A DNA stretch of 64,000 nt, taken from positions 38,298,645 to 38,362,644 of the forward strand of contig NC_057763.1 in NCBI RefSeq assembly GCF_010389155.1, in the 5' to 3' direction. Every line of letters starts with the position of its first letter. Within the stretch, counting starts at the first letter, position 1. The translations under genes and the position numbers were made by a program. Origin of the DNA: Erigeron canadensis. Its lineage: Eukaryota > Streptophyta > Magnoliopsida > Asterales > Asteraceae. This document shows positions 36,102 to 48,676 of this stretch, piece by piece. The notes under the pieces were generated by a model. The model ran no database searches, was not told the origin of the DNA, and saw nothing but the letters and a program-made list of their open reading frames with translations.

Positions 36102-37175
36102 GTTGGTATTTTGGCATCTTCTTTCACCTCTTATTTTAAACTCCACCTTCTAGGGTGGGTCAAATTTAAATTAATACTTTTTTCATTTATTTATTCCCTT
36201 TTGCGTAGTTAATAAATTGAGAACAATATTTTCAATTGAAATTTTTATTTAGTTATTACTAGGAATGTGAATGTAGGAAATGAAAATATATATATATATA
36301 TATAAAAGTGTTAGCATTAAATAGTTGTATATGTATCATAAAATTTAGGAATGAACTTTTGATATAAAAAGTTCAAATTTTTTATACACGTTAAATGCAG
36401 CCATAATGGTTGCGTTTAACATTTTCCTTTTTTTATCGACATCATCAATAAATACGAAAAATTGGGTTCAAACTGTTCTGTACGTAATTTTAACTTCCAT
36501 TTTGTTTAGAGGTGGCATTTATAATACATGGGTAAGCTATAGGTATTTTGCTATAAAGAGTGCTTTTCGTGTGTAATTTTAGGTTAAATTAGTCAGGTTT
36601 GGATTGGTAAATTAGTCATTTTAGGTAAGCTATAGGTAATTTGCTATAAAGAGTAATTTTTATGTTATGTATGGTAAGTGTTATGAATCTTATTCTTTTC
36701 TAAAAAAAACAAGAAATTTGCTACAATGTTAATATGTTACTATGATTTAATTATTATTAAAGTATACTACTAATTTAGAATGTGATAACTGATAAGCATG
36801 TTAATTAGCTAATTTGTCATTTGTGCGATTTTCAAGTTTCAAATTTCGAATCGGACAAGTCAAATAAGTCAATGAGATTAATTTGGAATAAGTTTTTCAT
36901 TTTGCCATTTTAGCCCTTTTTCAATTGGAATTAAAAATGAGCCCGCTTTCTTATAAAAACCTAATATTACTAGGCTCTAACTTTGTGTTGAAAGAAGTTG
37001 TGAGCTTTAATCGTTAACCATATATTGTTATGTGTTTCCATAAATCATTATACTAAAACACAAATTATGGATATGCGTTAATAGACGAACAACATAAGAG
37101 AATCACTCTACTTTGTGATGATCTAAAAACATAATTGAATAATTGATGAAATTATGAATGTTTTAACTAAAACAA
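36102..37175. other. Intergenic, no gene recognised
   Basis: AT-rich. A ~31-base motif (GGTAAGCTATAGGTA, then TTTGCTATAAAGAGT) occurs twice, near 36530 and 36624, about 94 bases apart. Confidence 0.5.
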
Positions 37176-37435
37176 CTAGCACGTTACCTGCACAATGCGA
37201 TGGTGTTTATAGTGGCGACAGTGTGATGGTGGGGGACGAATGTGTGGTAGAGGCGGCATCTAGTAGTGTAGATATTTGATGTAAAAGTAATTGATGTAAA
37301 TGGTTAATAAAGGTATTTTAAAAGATTAAAGACTGATAGTGTAATTTAATCATTAAGGTTATTTTAGACATTTTCTCCCATGTAACTTTTAACATGGGAG
37401 TTATTCTTTTTATAAAATAATATAACTAAGTATGA
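37176..37435 (-). mobile_element. Short non-autonomous Helitron
   Basis: On the minus strand it begins TCATACTTAGTTATATTATT at 37435 (host A before) and ends GTTACCTGCACA...AACGTGCTAG at 37176 (host T after). 260 bp. Layout and end blocks match 13866-14106. Confidence 0.6.
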
Positions 37436-37731
37436 TAAATTGCCCACTCTATTGACATTAATAATTTAACTAAATCTTTTTACAATAGTTTATAAGTTAG
37501 AAAAGTTATTAATGTTATTAGATTAGTAATGATAGCAATCATTCATTTTTATGATTTTTTTTTACGTAACTTTATCTAAGACTCGTAAGGAACTGTATCA
37601 AAAACATTATGGAGTGAAAACGTTGGCGCCATCTCTGCAGGTAGAGGTGTTTCTCTTGTCCTAGTTCTTTCCGATCTGAGTAAGTTTTTTCCATACCTTT
37701 TTTAGGTTTCAGTTTTTGTAGCTAATTAAAA
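37436..37731. other. Unassigned, exon-like patch at 37600-37690
   Basis: GC-richer than its flanks; can be read as a short frame ending at GA/GTAAGT, but no matching exon or domain was found. Ends with the left target duplication of the Mutator-like element. Confidence 0.3.
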
Positions 37732-38645
37732 GAGTTATCGACATAAATCGTCCTTATGGTTTACTAAAAAAATCACGTTTCATCCATGTAGTTCAATAAC
37801 CTCATTGACAGTCCTTTATAGGAAGATAAGGTTCATGCTTCGTCCTTTAAGTTCACGATCGTTATCTCTCCTCTGTTAACACCCTCACGTGCCTCCCACG
37901 AGAGGGTATTTCAGTACTTTCCAAGCCATAAAGGACTAAACTTGATCTTTTTATGTATTTATGTTTATCGTCATCATCTTTATCCATAAACCCGTTTCCC
38001 ATTTCCTGTGTCTACAATTTACATATATACATAGAAGATAAATTACACCCCAAAACCCCATTTTCTTATATCTATGTTTACATTTATATCAATGTTCAAA
38101 CATCATCATTTCCCTCTATATAAAAAATAAGAACAAGATCTGCTAGACTATTGTATGTATGTATATACATACAAATAGATTCCTAAAAATTTGTAGATAT
38201 AAATGATTTTGAATTTATAGATATGGATATATAGATCGACAACATAATAGGATTTGTGAGATATATGAGTGTATATAATCTTTATTCAGTGGAAGAATTA
38301 ACATATATGATTTTGAATATGTAGATATAGATATCTGAATGTATATATGTATAAATGTAGACATACACATACAAAAGATATAGATCTGATATATACAGTA
38401 GATATAAATAGATAGATTTAAAGAATGAGAAAAGAATCAATCCTTTATGGCTTGAAAAGTACTGAAATACCCTCTCGTGGGAGGCACGTGAGGGTGTTAA
38501 CGGAAGAAAGATAACGATCGTTAACTTAAAGGACGAAAGATGAACCTTATTTTCCTATAAAGGACTGTCAATGAGGTTATTGAACCACAAGGATGAAACG
38601 TGATTTTTTTTAGTAAACCACAGGAACGATTTATGTCGATAACTC
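37732..38645. mobile_element. Non-autonomous Mutator-like element with long TIRs
   Basis: 914 bp flanked by a perfect 9-bp duplication TAATTAAAA (37723-37731, 38646-38654). Terminal inverted repeats of about 205 bases (GAGTTATCGACATAAATCGT at each end) are roughly 90% alike. A 9-bp duplication plus long TIRs is the Mutator signature. The interior (37940-38440) is AT-rich with no transposase or captured gene that I recognise. Confidence 0.85.
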
Positions 38646-38771
38646 TAATTAAAAACACTAGGAGAAATTTAGGATATAGCTTTGCTTAGTTCTTAATTTG
38701 TGATAGGATGTCTGACTATTAGTGCCTTTGCTAGTGATTATTTTCGATGTAAATTTGTCGTTATATAAAAA

Positions 38772-39148
38772 GAGTGCTACTATAGATACATCGTCAACTG
38801 TTCATAAAAATACATTTGAAACGCCCTGTTTTATATAAAACGCAGCGTTTATCGCCCCGTTTTATATGAAATGCCGCGTTTGGTCGGTGTGTAGATAGTA
38901 AAGCTATTAGGAGAATTAAACGTGGTCTTACACACATGTCAGTCATTCATTCATTTTTGGTACCGTTTTACATAAAACGCTACGTATTAGGCTAAACGGT
39001 ACCTAAAACGGGGGAATGACTGACATGTGTGTCAGACCACGTTTATCGTCCCGTTTTATATAAAACACGACGATAAATGCAGCGTTTTAGATAAAACGGG
39101 ACGTTTCAGATGTGTTTTTGGGAATAGTTGATGTGTGTAGATGCTTCC
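38772..39148. mobile_element. 377-bp palindromic element with 8-bp duplication
   Basis: Flanked by TATAAAAA (38764-38771, 39149-39156). Ends GAGTGCTACTATAGATACATC and, inward from the right, GGAAGCATCTACACACATC. Repeated CCCGTTTTATATAAAAC motifs make the interior palindromic. Duplication length suggests hAT, but the AT-rich duplication is weak evidence. Confidence 0.55.
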
Positions 39149-39549
39149 TATAAAAAAAGTTGTAACTAACTTTGCATTTGATTAGAGAATGTTTAAATAG
39201 TGTCTCATTGTAATCATAGATTCCTAGGTACACAAGAAACGGCTTAAAATGCACTGATCAATTATGTTAAACCTTTACAATTTGACTTGGTGATTGCCTA
39301 CTACAAATGCTAACATAAATTGTGGGAATCTGAAATTTGAAAGCGAATATTTGGTACAAGTAGATGGAATTTTAACTTCAGCAACTTAATTTTACTTCTT
39401 ACGAAAAGGGTACCGCGCAATACGGCGACGGTGACTATGACGGGTGGTGGTGGTGGTGGCAGTGGTGGCGATAACGGTATGATTGTTAATATAAAAGTAA
39501 TTAATCTGCCATGGGTGACGCTAATACTACATACCCCGTGAAAAGCACA
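39149..39549. other. Intergenic with GGT-rich patch
   Basis: 39405-39475 reads on the minus strand like a decayed Helitron 3' region (CCACC repeats then GTATTGCGCGGTACC). No gene. Confidence 0.35.
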
Positions 39550-39699
39550 AATGAAAAAGAAAAACTAGACTATAAAATAGACTAAAACTAAATAAAAAAA
39601 TAACACTAAATTACGCTAATCTAAGAAAACAATTAACTTCCTCACAAGTGAATGCGAGAAAGGGTCGAATCACAAAATTAAACAACTACTTAATTTAAG

Positions 39700-39717
39700 T
39701 CCCCGGCAACGGCGCCA
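39700..39717 (-). other. Primer-binding site complementary to tRNA-Asp
   Basis: Minus strand TGGCGCCGTTGCCGGGGA is an 18-base perfect complement of the tRNA-Asp 3' end. Confidence 0.85.
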
Positions 39718-40845
39718 AAAACTTGATGTGTTAAATCGAGTAATAAAATTTATAAACACGAACTACTAGAAAACTGACTATAACACACTTACGGGCATTG
39801 TACCCGTTCGTATGCAGTATAGTAAACCGGTAAATCCGAGGTCGAACGCAAGGACTTTGTAAAGCAATTGTTAAAAAATAAAGTGATTCAAGTAAAATTG
39901 GGGGTTTTGTGGCCGAATTGCCACGTTGCAAAAGTTAGTGAATAATTAGTAATCTCGAAAGACTAATCGAAAAGAAATCCGGTATGACCGGGGGAAGGAT
40001 CGTCCTAAAACGATAGTAAAAATGATTTTATGACAAGAATAATTAAAAGAAACACCTACTTGGATTAGCTCACATGCCAATCATTGGGTCTAAACATTAC
40101 TTGCATTGTTGAACGACTTAAAAGGTAGACAAGATGAACTCCCGTTATACTTTAAACTTTAATTGCTCGAAATATAGTTATCGCTTCCGCGTTTAATTTC
40201 TACTCAAAACAATTAAGCATTAAGAACCTAAGTTGATTGTTACGATTTAATCTTTAAAAGCTTTCTTCCGAACTGCTTATTCACCTAATCAGATTCCTCT
40301 ATCATAGGTGTTTGCACACTCAAAATGAATTTAATTGTTTAAAATCTTTATCGCTAGTTTCTTTCAAACTCCAACAACTTTAGGTTAATTATAGACCGAT
40401 TAACCGTTTCATAAACAAATTGACAATGATATAGATTTTTCCGAACTTCTAATTACAATTATCAATCAATAAATATAAAAGATAAAAACAATATTTAAAC
40501 TCAACTAAATGCGGATCTTCCATTAAACATAAAAAACTTGTTCAACAATCGCAAGTAACGTCAAACAACCCTATGACATGTTCACTATCCAAGCGGGTGC
40601 AATTAAGATTTAGGCACTCATAGTAACCAAGGAAACACAAATAATATTAAAAGAGATCATATTGTACCAATGATTTGAATAAATCTCGAAAGCAATAACA
40701 AATCGTTGAACAAAAATTGATATTCTTGAACAAATGATGATAAGAAATTGACCTCCAAAAGTCTCCAAGTCGTTTTTATGTTTTTCTAGGTCAAAAAGTG
40801 ATAAAAAGTATTTAACAGTCGTCCTTAATGAATAAATAAGAGTAT

Positions 40846-40856
40846 ATATACAAATT
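40846..40856 (-). promoter_or_regulatory. Candidate TATA box in the LTR
   Basis: GTATATATACT on the minus strand, a few bases downstream (in the direction of LTR transcription) of the paired palindromic box array. Confidence 0.5.
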
Positions 40857-40862
40857 CAGCAA

Positions 40863-41160
40863 CTAACGGCCGTTAGGGAGGTGTAACGGCCATTACATGG
40901 GCTAACTGTCCAGATTTTGCAACTTTAGTCCTTCAGACTAACGCCCGTCAGCTTATTCTTAACGCTCGTCAAGATTTTGTTACACCATCAGTCCTTCAAC
41001 TACTAATAGCCGTTAATCAAACCCTTAACGCCAGTTAGCGTGAGCTTGTAGTTCCACCTTCCTTTTAACGGCAGTTAAGGTCTGGCCTATCGGGAGTTAA
41101 GTACTGAAATGGTTATAATTGGTCCTTTTAACAGGAGTTAACTATTCTAATGGGAGTTAC
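40863..41160 (-). repeat. Array of ten paired palindromic boxes in LTR U3
   Basis: Ten ~15-base imperfect palindromes of consensus YTAAYGGSMGTTAR start at 40863, 40883, 40938, 40959, 41003, 41025, 41065, 41087, 41128 and 41147. They form five pairs with 19-22 base spacing inside each pair and 62-75 bases between pairs, with a shared GTCCTT before most pairs. AACGG cores resemble MYB/MSA sites. Confidence 0.75.
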
Positions 41161-41407
41161 ACTTCTTCCATCTTGATTTCTTCACTTTAACATCTTTTTC
41201 CACCATATCTTTCACTCGGTTGATCCTTGAACTTCACTTCATACTTATTTAAGTCGTTTTTGGTCATTTTCACCCGTCTCGCATGCCATAAACCTGAAAC
41301 CACTCATACATACCATAAAGCATCGAAAGCACATACAAATGACTAACAATTAGGCATAAAACAACCTATAAATCACGTGGGAAATATGTATATATTTAGT
41401 CACATCA

Positions 41408-42283
41408 TTGTGTTCGTCTGTGAGGGCTTGAATTTGGGACAGGTTTGAGTATAAGGGGGCAATGTTTTCCTCTAATTTTTGTTGTGTCTTTGGGAGAACT
41501 ATTAAGGGATTTTTCCTTTTATTAATTATTATTGGATGAGAGGGTTCTCTAATATGTATTTGGTTAAGATAAAATATTCTAGACCTTTCATTGTAATACT
41601 CGAGCTGCCAAAAAAAAACTACATAGTTGAAAATAAATAATAAATATTATAATGTAGTATATATAAAAAAAAATAATAAAAAGTTTATAAAAAATAATAG
41701 ACTAACAGAGCTATTTATATAAGAAAATGCAATAAAAAAAATATAAAATGGAAAAAGAAAAACTAGTAGGAGTTTGATCTGAAAATGATGAATTTGACAC
41801 CGAGATAACAACATTTTCCATCAACATCTGACTTCGATTGGTATCCATCAATCTCTAACTTCGCCCCAATAACAAAATTAATTAATAATAGAATTAATAA
41901 ATACTAAATGATTTATACTTAAATAAAAATCAAATTAAACATAAAACTTACAAGTAGGCGCGATATTTTTCCTTTTCCTCATGATTTGGTCAGAAAAAAC
42001 GATGAAATAGTGGCGAAATATGGAGGAGTAAAAGGCGGAGGAATACGGAAGAGTAAACGGTGATCGAAAAGTGTGAGAAAATGATTGAAGAGAGAGAGAG
42101 AGAGAGAAAGACGGGATGAGTTTTATATGTACGGGTAAAATTACAGATATACCCTGCAACGTGTAAACATATGAAGCGCGCTAGTTATCCTAGGAAAGAT
42201 CTGAGCCGTATAAAATTTCTGATCAGACGCGTGGAAATTGTTCCTTAATTAGTATTTTTTTTCCCTTGTACTCAAATTAACTT

Positions 42284-42326
<43 letters not shown>

Positions 42327-43051
42327 TAATTGGGTTCCTCTTTGTTGTTCTTTTTTGTGATGCCACCAACATTATAAAAAGACCATGTGAAATTGTTCAC
42401 CTTTATTAGAAAATATTCCTGCTTTATATATGTAGGCATAAAGCAACATAAATGATAAATATGCTATGCTTACTTCATGTGTTACGATTATAGAAAATTA
42501 AACATTCTTTATTCAACGTAATGCTAGCTAACAATAGGTTTAATACAAGGAAAATGATTGATATATTTAAAATATATGCTTAATGAATTAGATGTTTAAT
42601 ATATGTATCATGTGTCCTCTCTCTTTTAATCTTTACAACTCATCATGCAATGTGTCATGATTTTATCTTTAGGCATACTAAATAGGCCTATTTATCATTA
42701 TCCTTAGAACAATGCCAGAAACACGCTTAATCGAGTAGTTTTAGTTTTTTGGCCGAGCAATTCTTCTTCAAAGACGAGGCTTTAACGATATTGATCTGGT
42801 TTTCGGCGCACCTCGTACTATCTAAAGTCAAATTCAACCACATGGCATTTTTAACATTAATGTTATCATGGATATCAATATATATAGAACTAGAGAAGAG
42901 TTTTAAGTTATATACACATAGTGTTAGAATAGACATAAATCCAATTTTGATGGAATCCCACTTGCTGATTCATTAAACATTGTAGACTAAAACTATACAT
43001 TTTCAACAATGTCGAGTTATTTCTAGCAAGATGCTGTCTTATGTATATTTA
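41408..43051. other. Intergenic, no gene recognised
   Basis: A (GA)n tract lies at 42091-42107 and (TA)n at 42290-42324. The minus-strand frame 41935-42159 contains a low-complexity Ser/Leu run from (GA)n and is not called. The overlapping frames at 42727-42976 on both strands have no domain. Confidence 0.5.
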
Positions 43052-44721
43052 CACTAAAAAAAAACATTTAATGACACACAAAAAGTGTCACTAAATATTG
43101 AAAAGGTACCAGAAAAAAAATGTCACTGGAAACGGTGCCACTAAATGGTTTTAGTGACACTTTTTGGTGTGTCATTATAGGTCTTATGGCTTTTAGTGAC
43201 GCTTTTTGTTATGCCACTATCGACTGCATCACCTTTAGTGACACTTTTTAATTGTGTCACTACATCCTAAACAACTTTTGGGGGCACATTGTTGTTGTAC
43301 TCGTTGTATGTTAAATTATGCACTTTTGCTAAAGCTTTTAGAGAGTAGTTTGTCCTCCTGCCAAAAATTGTTTCTGGAACTTACCAATGGACAAAAATAA
43401 AAATATATCATATCAATTATTTGACAATACCAAAAATAACATTCACAATATCATAAAAAAAACCACTACAATACCATAAACAACATCATCAATAACATAA
43501 ACATAAACAATAATTAAAACATTAAAACTTTATCCCAAGATAAACATCAAAACTTACATTACATACATACAAATATGCAATACGTAAATATTTCTATACT
43601 CTTCCTTATTTCACTCTTATACTTGGAAAATGAATATAAACTAGGTAGTTCAGAAGCCCCGCATTGCAGGGCTGGAGTTATCGTTTGTTCACGTTTTGTT
43701 ATTAAAATGCAATACCATAAACACAACATTGTAAATATGTTTAGTTTTAAACTAATAACCTCACAAAACATAATATTTAACAAAAACTTCCAAAAAAGAA
43801 ACACAAATATATTTATTTAAGTGCAATGACACAACATATTCAAAAGTTGTCACTCTATCTAAAACAAAGGTTGTTTAAAAATTTAAAAACAAAACTTTGA
43901 AATAAGTTTAAAAAATAATAAATTTATTTAAATAAAAACATGTTACTTGAACTAATTTTATATAAAATAAAATAAAAAAGAAAGAAACAAAAGTATATAT
44001 GTCAATTATAGAAAATTTATAGTTATATATGAAGATTTTATGGGTGAAAAATGTAATTTTGAAAAATAAACTAAAACTTTAATGTAGAAGGAGAGGAGTC
44101 AATAGATACCTCCCCAATATTTTATAATTGATTATGTAAACAAACAAACTAAATTTATTTCACGAAAAGATATTATGTAAAAAAAATAATAAAAAACACA
44201 ATATAAATATTCTATTATAAAAAACTTATAAAACAATCAATTATGTTAAACAATCATAATTAATAATCAAATACGTTAAGAAAAATACTTACAAGAAAAA
44301 GTGACACATAATTTTTTCTGCAATTAATATATATGTATATATATATGTATATACACTATTAACACAATTATTAGGTGTCATTAATATGGGAAGAGATTCC
44401 CTCAAGTTACCCAGCTTGACTAAAGTTAGGTAAATCTTGACCTTTTATATCCATTGTTTAGAACATAATTTTTATGTGCCACTGATACATCTATTCTGTA
44501 GTAACATATTTTTTAAGTGTCACTAATACATCCATTCTTTAGTAACACAGTTTTTAAATGTCAATAATACATCTATTATTTAGTAACACAGTTATTAAGT
44601 GTCACTAATATATCCATTATTTAGTAACACATGTACATATGTCATTAAAGATCACTATATAGTGACACATAAATATATGTCACTAAAAGTGTGTGCCATT
44701 AAAAGGTATTTTTTTTTAGTG
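43052..44721. mobile_element. Non-autonomous CACTA (En/Spm) element
   Basis: 1670 bp starting CACTAAAAAAAAACATTTAA and ending TTTTTTTTTAGTG; the inward reads match over about 30 bases (AATG(A/G)CACAC). Both ends hold many subterminal copies of TAGTGACAC/GTGTCACTA motifs (43070-43265 and 44475-44690), a CACTA hallmark. Flanking triplets are TTA and CTA, so the 3-bp duplication is imperfect. No transposase. Fragment 44388-44460 resembles the MITE at 45150. Confidence 0.75.
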
Positions 44722-44749
44722 CTAGCTATTTCAAGTTACATAGTATATG

Positions 44750-45019
44750 TATTATAGCTCAATGGTTGAGCACCAACTTTACATGCTGGAGGTCTCGAGT
44801 TCGAGACATAGAAAAGACATTTAAAAGGAATTTCACAAAAAGTCCTCCAGTGAAACAGGTTTGATCCCTGCAAAAGGAGCAGAGTTTTACCCCAATTAAA
44901 TGTCGTGCCTTCGGGCGGTTTAGTTTGGGTGAGGGGGCTCTCTAGCGCGGACCCGATTAAGACAACGTAAGTTAGATCCCTTGTTACGAGCAACTGATCC
45001 ACACCTTTTAAAAAAAAAG
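44750..45019 (+). mobile_element. tRNA-derived SINE with poly(A) tail
   Basis: Starts with a tRNA-like A box (TAGCTCAATGGTTGAGC) and B box (GGTCTCGAGTTCGAGAC), ends in A9, and is flanked by GTATATG (44743-44749, 45020-45026). The minus-strand frame through it is not a gene. Confidence 0.75.
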
Positions 45020-45149
45020 GTATATGCCATATCTATCTACCTATCGGGAGTTTATTGTGGTATAATCTCATCGATTTGCACGCAGTTGTGATTTCTATCT
45101 TCTAATTTGTCTTATATGGCATGCGAAATCGATCTTCTTCGTGTATTTG

Positions 45150-45330
45150 TTGGGATGAGATTCTTTCAAGTTACCCTAACAAGTTAGGGTAATTTTGACC
45201 CTTAAATTAAATTAAAATTAAGGATCAAGATTCAAAGATGATATTTGAATGTTGACTCTTAATTTTCATTTAATGGTCAAGACTTTTCTAACTTGACTCA
45301 ATTTGAAGAATTAACTTGAGAAAATCCATA
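45150..45330. mobile_element. MITE-like element related to 55956-56139
   Basis: GAGATTCTTTCAAGTTACCC on the left faces GTTAACTTGAGAAAATC-type sequence on the right, and the middle has the GACCCTTAAATTAAA / GATCAAGATTCAAAGATG blocks of the 55956 element. No clear duplication. Confidence 0.5.
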
Positions 45331-48300
45331 TTTTTCATTTGCATATCGCCAACCTAACACACCTAGCTTGTCAGTATATATATGCTTAAAGCATTTGGAT
45401 GGGAAGAGAAATCATCCCAAATTACTTTGTCACGTCAACTCATATATACCACTCGCATCACACTCAGTCCTTCACGCCATTTGTTGAGTGAACGCATCAA
45501 CTCGTACCTAGACCTCTATGGGTCACACACCCATCACGCCATTTGTTAAATATATATATTTTGTTACACCGGCCGTTGTCATTCGACACATGTCAAAGCG
45601 CTAAAACAAAACGAAACAAAAACACATTGCTTGGCCCCATCTTCATTTCCCTCCTTCTCCGTGAAGCCACTTACACTTTTTTCATTCCTCACCTTCTACA
45701 CTCTTTAACCGAATTGGAGTTTTAAGTTATATATGATCAATAAACTTGTTACTATGATTATAAAAAGCGTTACTAGTTTTCAAATGGTTTGCCCTTTTTT
45801 AACAGTCAATCGGTATTCGATATTCAGAGACACATCACCATACAATGTGAAGCCCTGTACGCACTCTAAACTACGAGATATAAACCATGAGCCGTTACAA
45901 GTGATTAAATGGTTTACTTATACCAAAAAAATTAAATTGTACGTGGTAATGTTTTCTACTTACATTACTTTAGTTAACATATGAAAATACGTACATTATA
46001 TTTGTTTTCTTTATGCAATCTTCTTTTTAGGTAAAAGGGTTCATCCTAATTAGATTTTATATATAATAATGAAGTTTAGGCGGATTAGCTAAAAGTCAAA
46101 CCGACTATACAAAGCATCGTACTCTGATGCGTCAATCAATCTATGTGAATACTAATATACTATACAAAATACAATCGCGTCTCAACTAACAAGAACACAA
46201 AGTAACTCAAGCTATTCCCCACGATATGATCAGGAAGGTCCCAAGCAATCAAATTACGTTCCACTCTTGTAGTCTTACTAAATCGAAAGCGTAAGAAGCT
46301 TCCAAGCGTACTATTGGAAAAATGATCTCTACCAGTTGTTCTTTAGTTCGCCTTTGTTGCTGGAAGAGATCTTTCTTATATAACTAATATAATCCCATGC
46401 TAATAAGGGAGAATTTGACAATTTTTCCGTTGGCGGTGTGGTATTATAAGTAACATGTAGTGGCACGTGGTAAGCAACTTAATATTTGAGGGGAAAAAAT
46501 AATAATTAAATAAGACAAATATGAAAATTGAAAAAAGTTGACTACTAAATACTTAAATAGAATATTAATTGGGGAGTGATATTACCAAAACATTATTCAA
46601 CCGAACACAACAAACTATGTTTTACATTATTTGAAATAAAATATGCATGTATATTTGTTGTATATAGCTAGAATTATTATAAGAATATCACTATCAATAT
46701 CGATTGGTGTTTTAAGTTAAATGAGTATATTAGTAACTGTAAATTGAAATTTTAGGTAATGAAAAAAAATGTATTATAGATGGAGTGTATAGAATTAGAA
46801 TATATTAATTTCCCAGTACTTTTTTATACTAAAAATCTAATTTAACTAGTTATATTTTAGTGCATCTCTCTATAATTACTGTCACTAGGCCGGTTTGAAA
46901 ATGTTTTTTTTTTTTAACAGTGGTATTGATACTATATAGATATCATAATTACATACCAAGAATCGTGTCAAAATTTGACTTTTTGACAAAGAATATGAAG
47001 CACTTTTAAAAAAAGAGAAATGTGGAAGTAGGAATGATGGGCACTAAACAATGTGTTAGTCCATTCTCAAGGGCTATGGCTTAAAGCGAGAGCTTTCTAC
47101 CAAATTGTCCTAACTTATTTAAATCCAATTTATTTTCCAAATGGAAGTGATGTTCAAAGCAAGCACACCAACCATGCATTTCTTACCACCAATACAATAG
47201 TGGGCCATGAGGGCATAATAACCAAATACCGGTAACTTTTACAAGCCACCAACACAGACAGGGTCACAGGGTGGTATAGGCTAAAAGCAATAACTTAAAT
47301 ATATATACTCGTAAGATTTTGTTTAATAAGAGCCTTAACATGTATTATAAAGAGATGGTATCTTAAATATAGAAAACTCATTCTTAAATTTAGTAACAAA
47401 AATATCCTATATTTTATGCACGCTAAAGACGACTTGTAAAGTTGTTATTAGCAAGAACAGTCATTTGATTACAACATATTTAAGAAAATATTCATTTGTA
47501 TATTTAAACCCTTATGAAGATACATTATTATTATTGATAAAATTGATAAAAATAAATAAATAAATAAAATAACGGACATATATAGTGTAATCAAAAGCCC
47601 TTAAACTTAAAAAATGATAAAGCAAAAGGCCAAATGGATGTTCAAAAAAAAAAAAAGGCCAAATGGCGAATGTAAGTTCTATCTAAATAGCAACAAATAA
47701 AGATATTAGAATTTTTCAAAAGATAAATGATGTCAAATAAAAGTATAAAGAGTTTTTATTTTATAATTAGGAGATATTTAATTATTTTTTGATTGGTAAT
47801 TAAGGAGACTATAAAGAGAGAAATCCCAATCGAACTCCCTTAAACTAGACTTGACTTTTGTGCATGAACTGACTGAAGCCGAATATGACCTGCCTTAGAA
47901 AACAAAAGGCAAGCCTTATAAAAATACTGATAAAATAGCCAAATAGGAGATCATGTTTGGGTTGTTGAAGTGGAGCTTTGTATATAAAGTTGCAATGTTT
48001 TTCACTTAATTTGCCAATTTTGACTTCTAAGAAAACGTGGTCTGAGAAATTTGGGATGTCATATCATATGCATTGATAGCTCATTTATTTTATCTATATA
48101 ATAATTCATCAAACCCACGTATCGACGTTGCCATTACCAGCATTACTCGTCACCATTCATCAAACCCATATATCAATAACCTACATTACTCGTCACCATT
48201 ACCACCACCGATTGACGTTACCACCACCACCAATCACTGCCGCCCCTACCACCGCCATTACATCGCAAACGGCGCTACTGCCGCACGCCGCCACCACCGC

Positions 48301-48420
48301 CACTATTATACCGTCGCATCTACAAGTTAAAAACATTAAATGTTATTTGATACTCAACAGAAAATATATATGACCAATTAGCAATCATTTGACTTCATAT
48401 CAATATATAGCTTTCTTAAA
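45331..48420. other. Intergenic, no gene recognised
   Basis: Long AT-rich region. 46080-46400 is slightly GC-richer and could be retrotransposon-derived, but no ends were found. 48120-48310 is CCA/CCG-rich and similar in composition to the Helitron tail at 11215-11440; its plus-strand frames (Thr/Pro/His-rich) are low-complexity. Confidence 0.5.
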
Positions 48421-48422
48421 TA

Positions 48423-48676
48423 CTTCATCCGTCCCATATTAAGTGTCATAGTTTGACTTTTCGAGTCTTATTCTTTCAATTTTGACCATAAATATATTTG
48501 TTTGTGTTATATAACACTTGATATAACATATATGAACTGATTGAGTTTTAAATGTACTTTTCATTGACATAACTTTCTTCAACTAATATATAACACAAAC
48601 AAAGATATTTACGGTCAAAGTCGGAAGAAAAAGACTTGACCAGTCAAAATAGGACAATTAAAATGGGACGGAGGAG
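48423..48676. mobile_element. Stowaway-like (Tc1/mariner) MITE
   Basis: 254 bp between TA dinucleotides (48421-48422, 48677-48678). Ends CTTCATCCGTCCCATATTAA and TTAAAATGGGACGGAGGAG are the CTCCGTCCC-type Stowaway repeats. Confidence 0.8.

Larger units (their letters stand above)
39550..41407 (-). mobile_element. LTR retrotransposon remnant: one LTR, PBS and short leader (Ty3/gypsy-like)
   Basis: The LTR is 39724-41407 (1684 bp) with TGATGTG/CACATCA ends. On the minus strand it is followed, after 6 bases, by a primer-binding site at 39717-39700 and about 150 bases of leader; gag-pol is absent. The tRNA-Asp PBS points to Ty3/gypsy (Athila/Tat-type), by family knowledge. Because the second LTR is missing no target duplication can be read. 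The frame at 39731-39931 is non-coding LTR. Confidence 0.7.

Noticed and set aside
37600..37690. Possible exon ending at GA/GTAAGT
   Set aside because: No neighbouring exon, domain or start could be linked; kept only as an unassigned patch.
41935..42159. Minus-strand frame with a signal-like N-terminus
   Set aside because: Depends on a (GA)n tract and shows no conserved motif.
43559..43820. Overlapping 81-codon frames on both strands
   Set aside because: Inside the CACTA element, AT-rich, no domain; symmetric frames on both strands argue for chance.
44736..45002. Minus-strand 88-codon frame
   Set aside because: Lies wholly in a SINE.
48073..48373. His/Thr/Pro-rich plus-strand frames
   Set aside because: Low-complexity CCA/CCG repeats similar to Helitron tail DNA.
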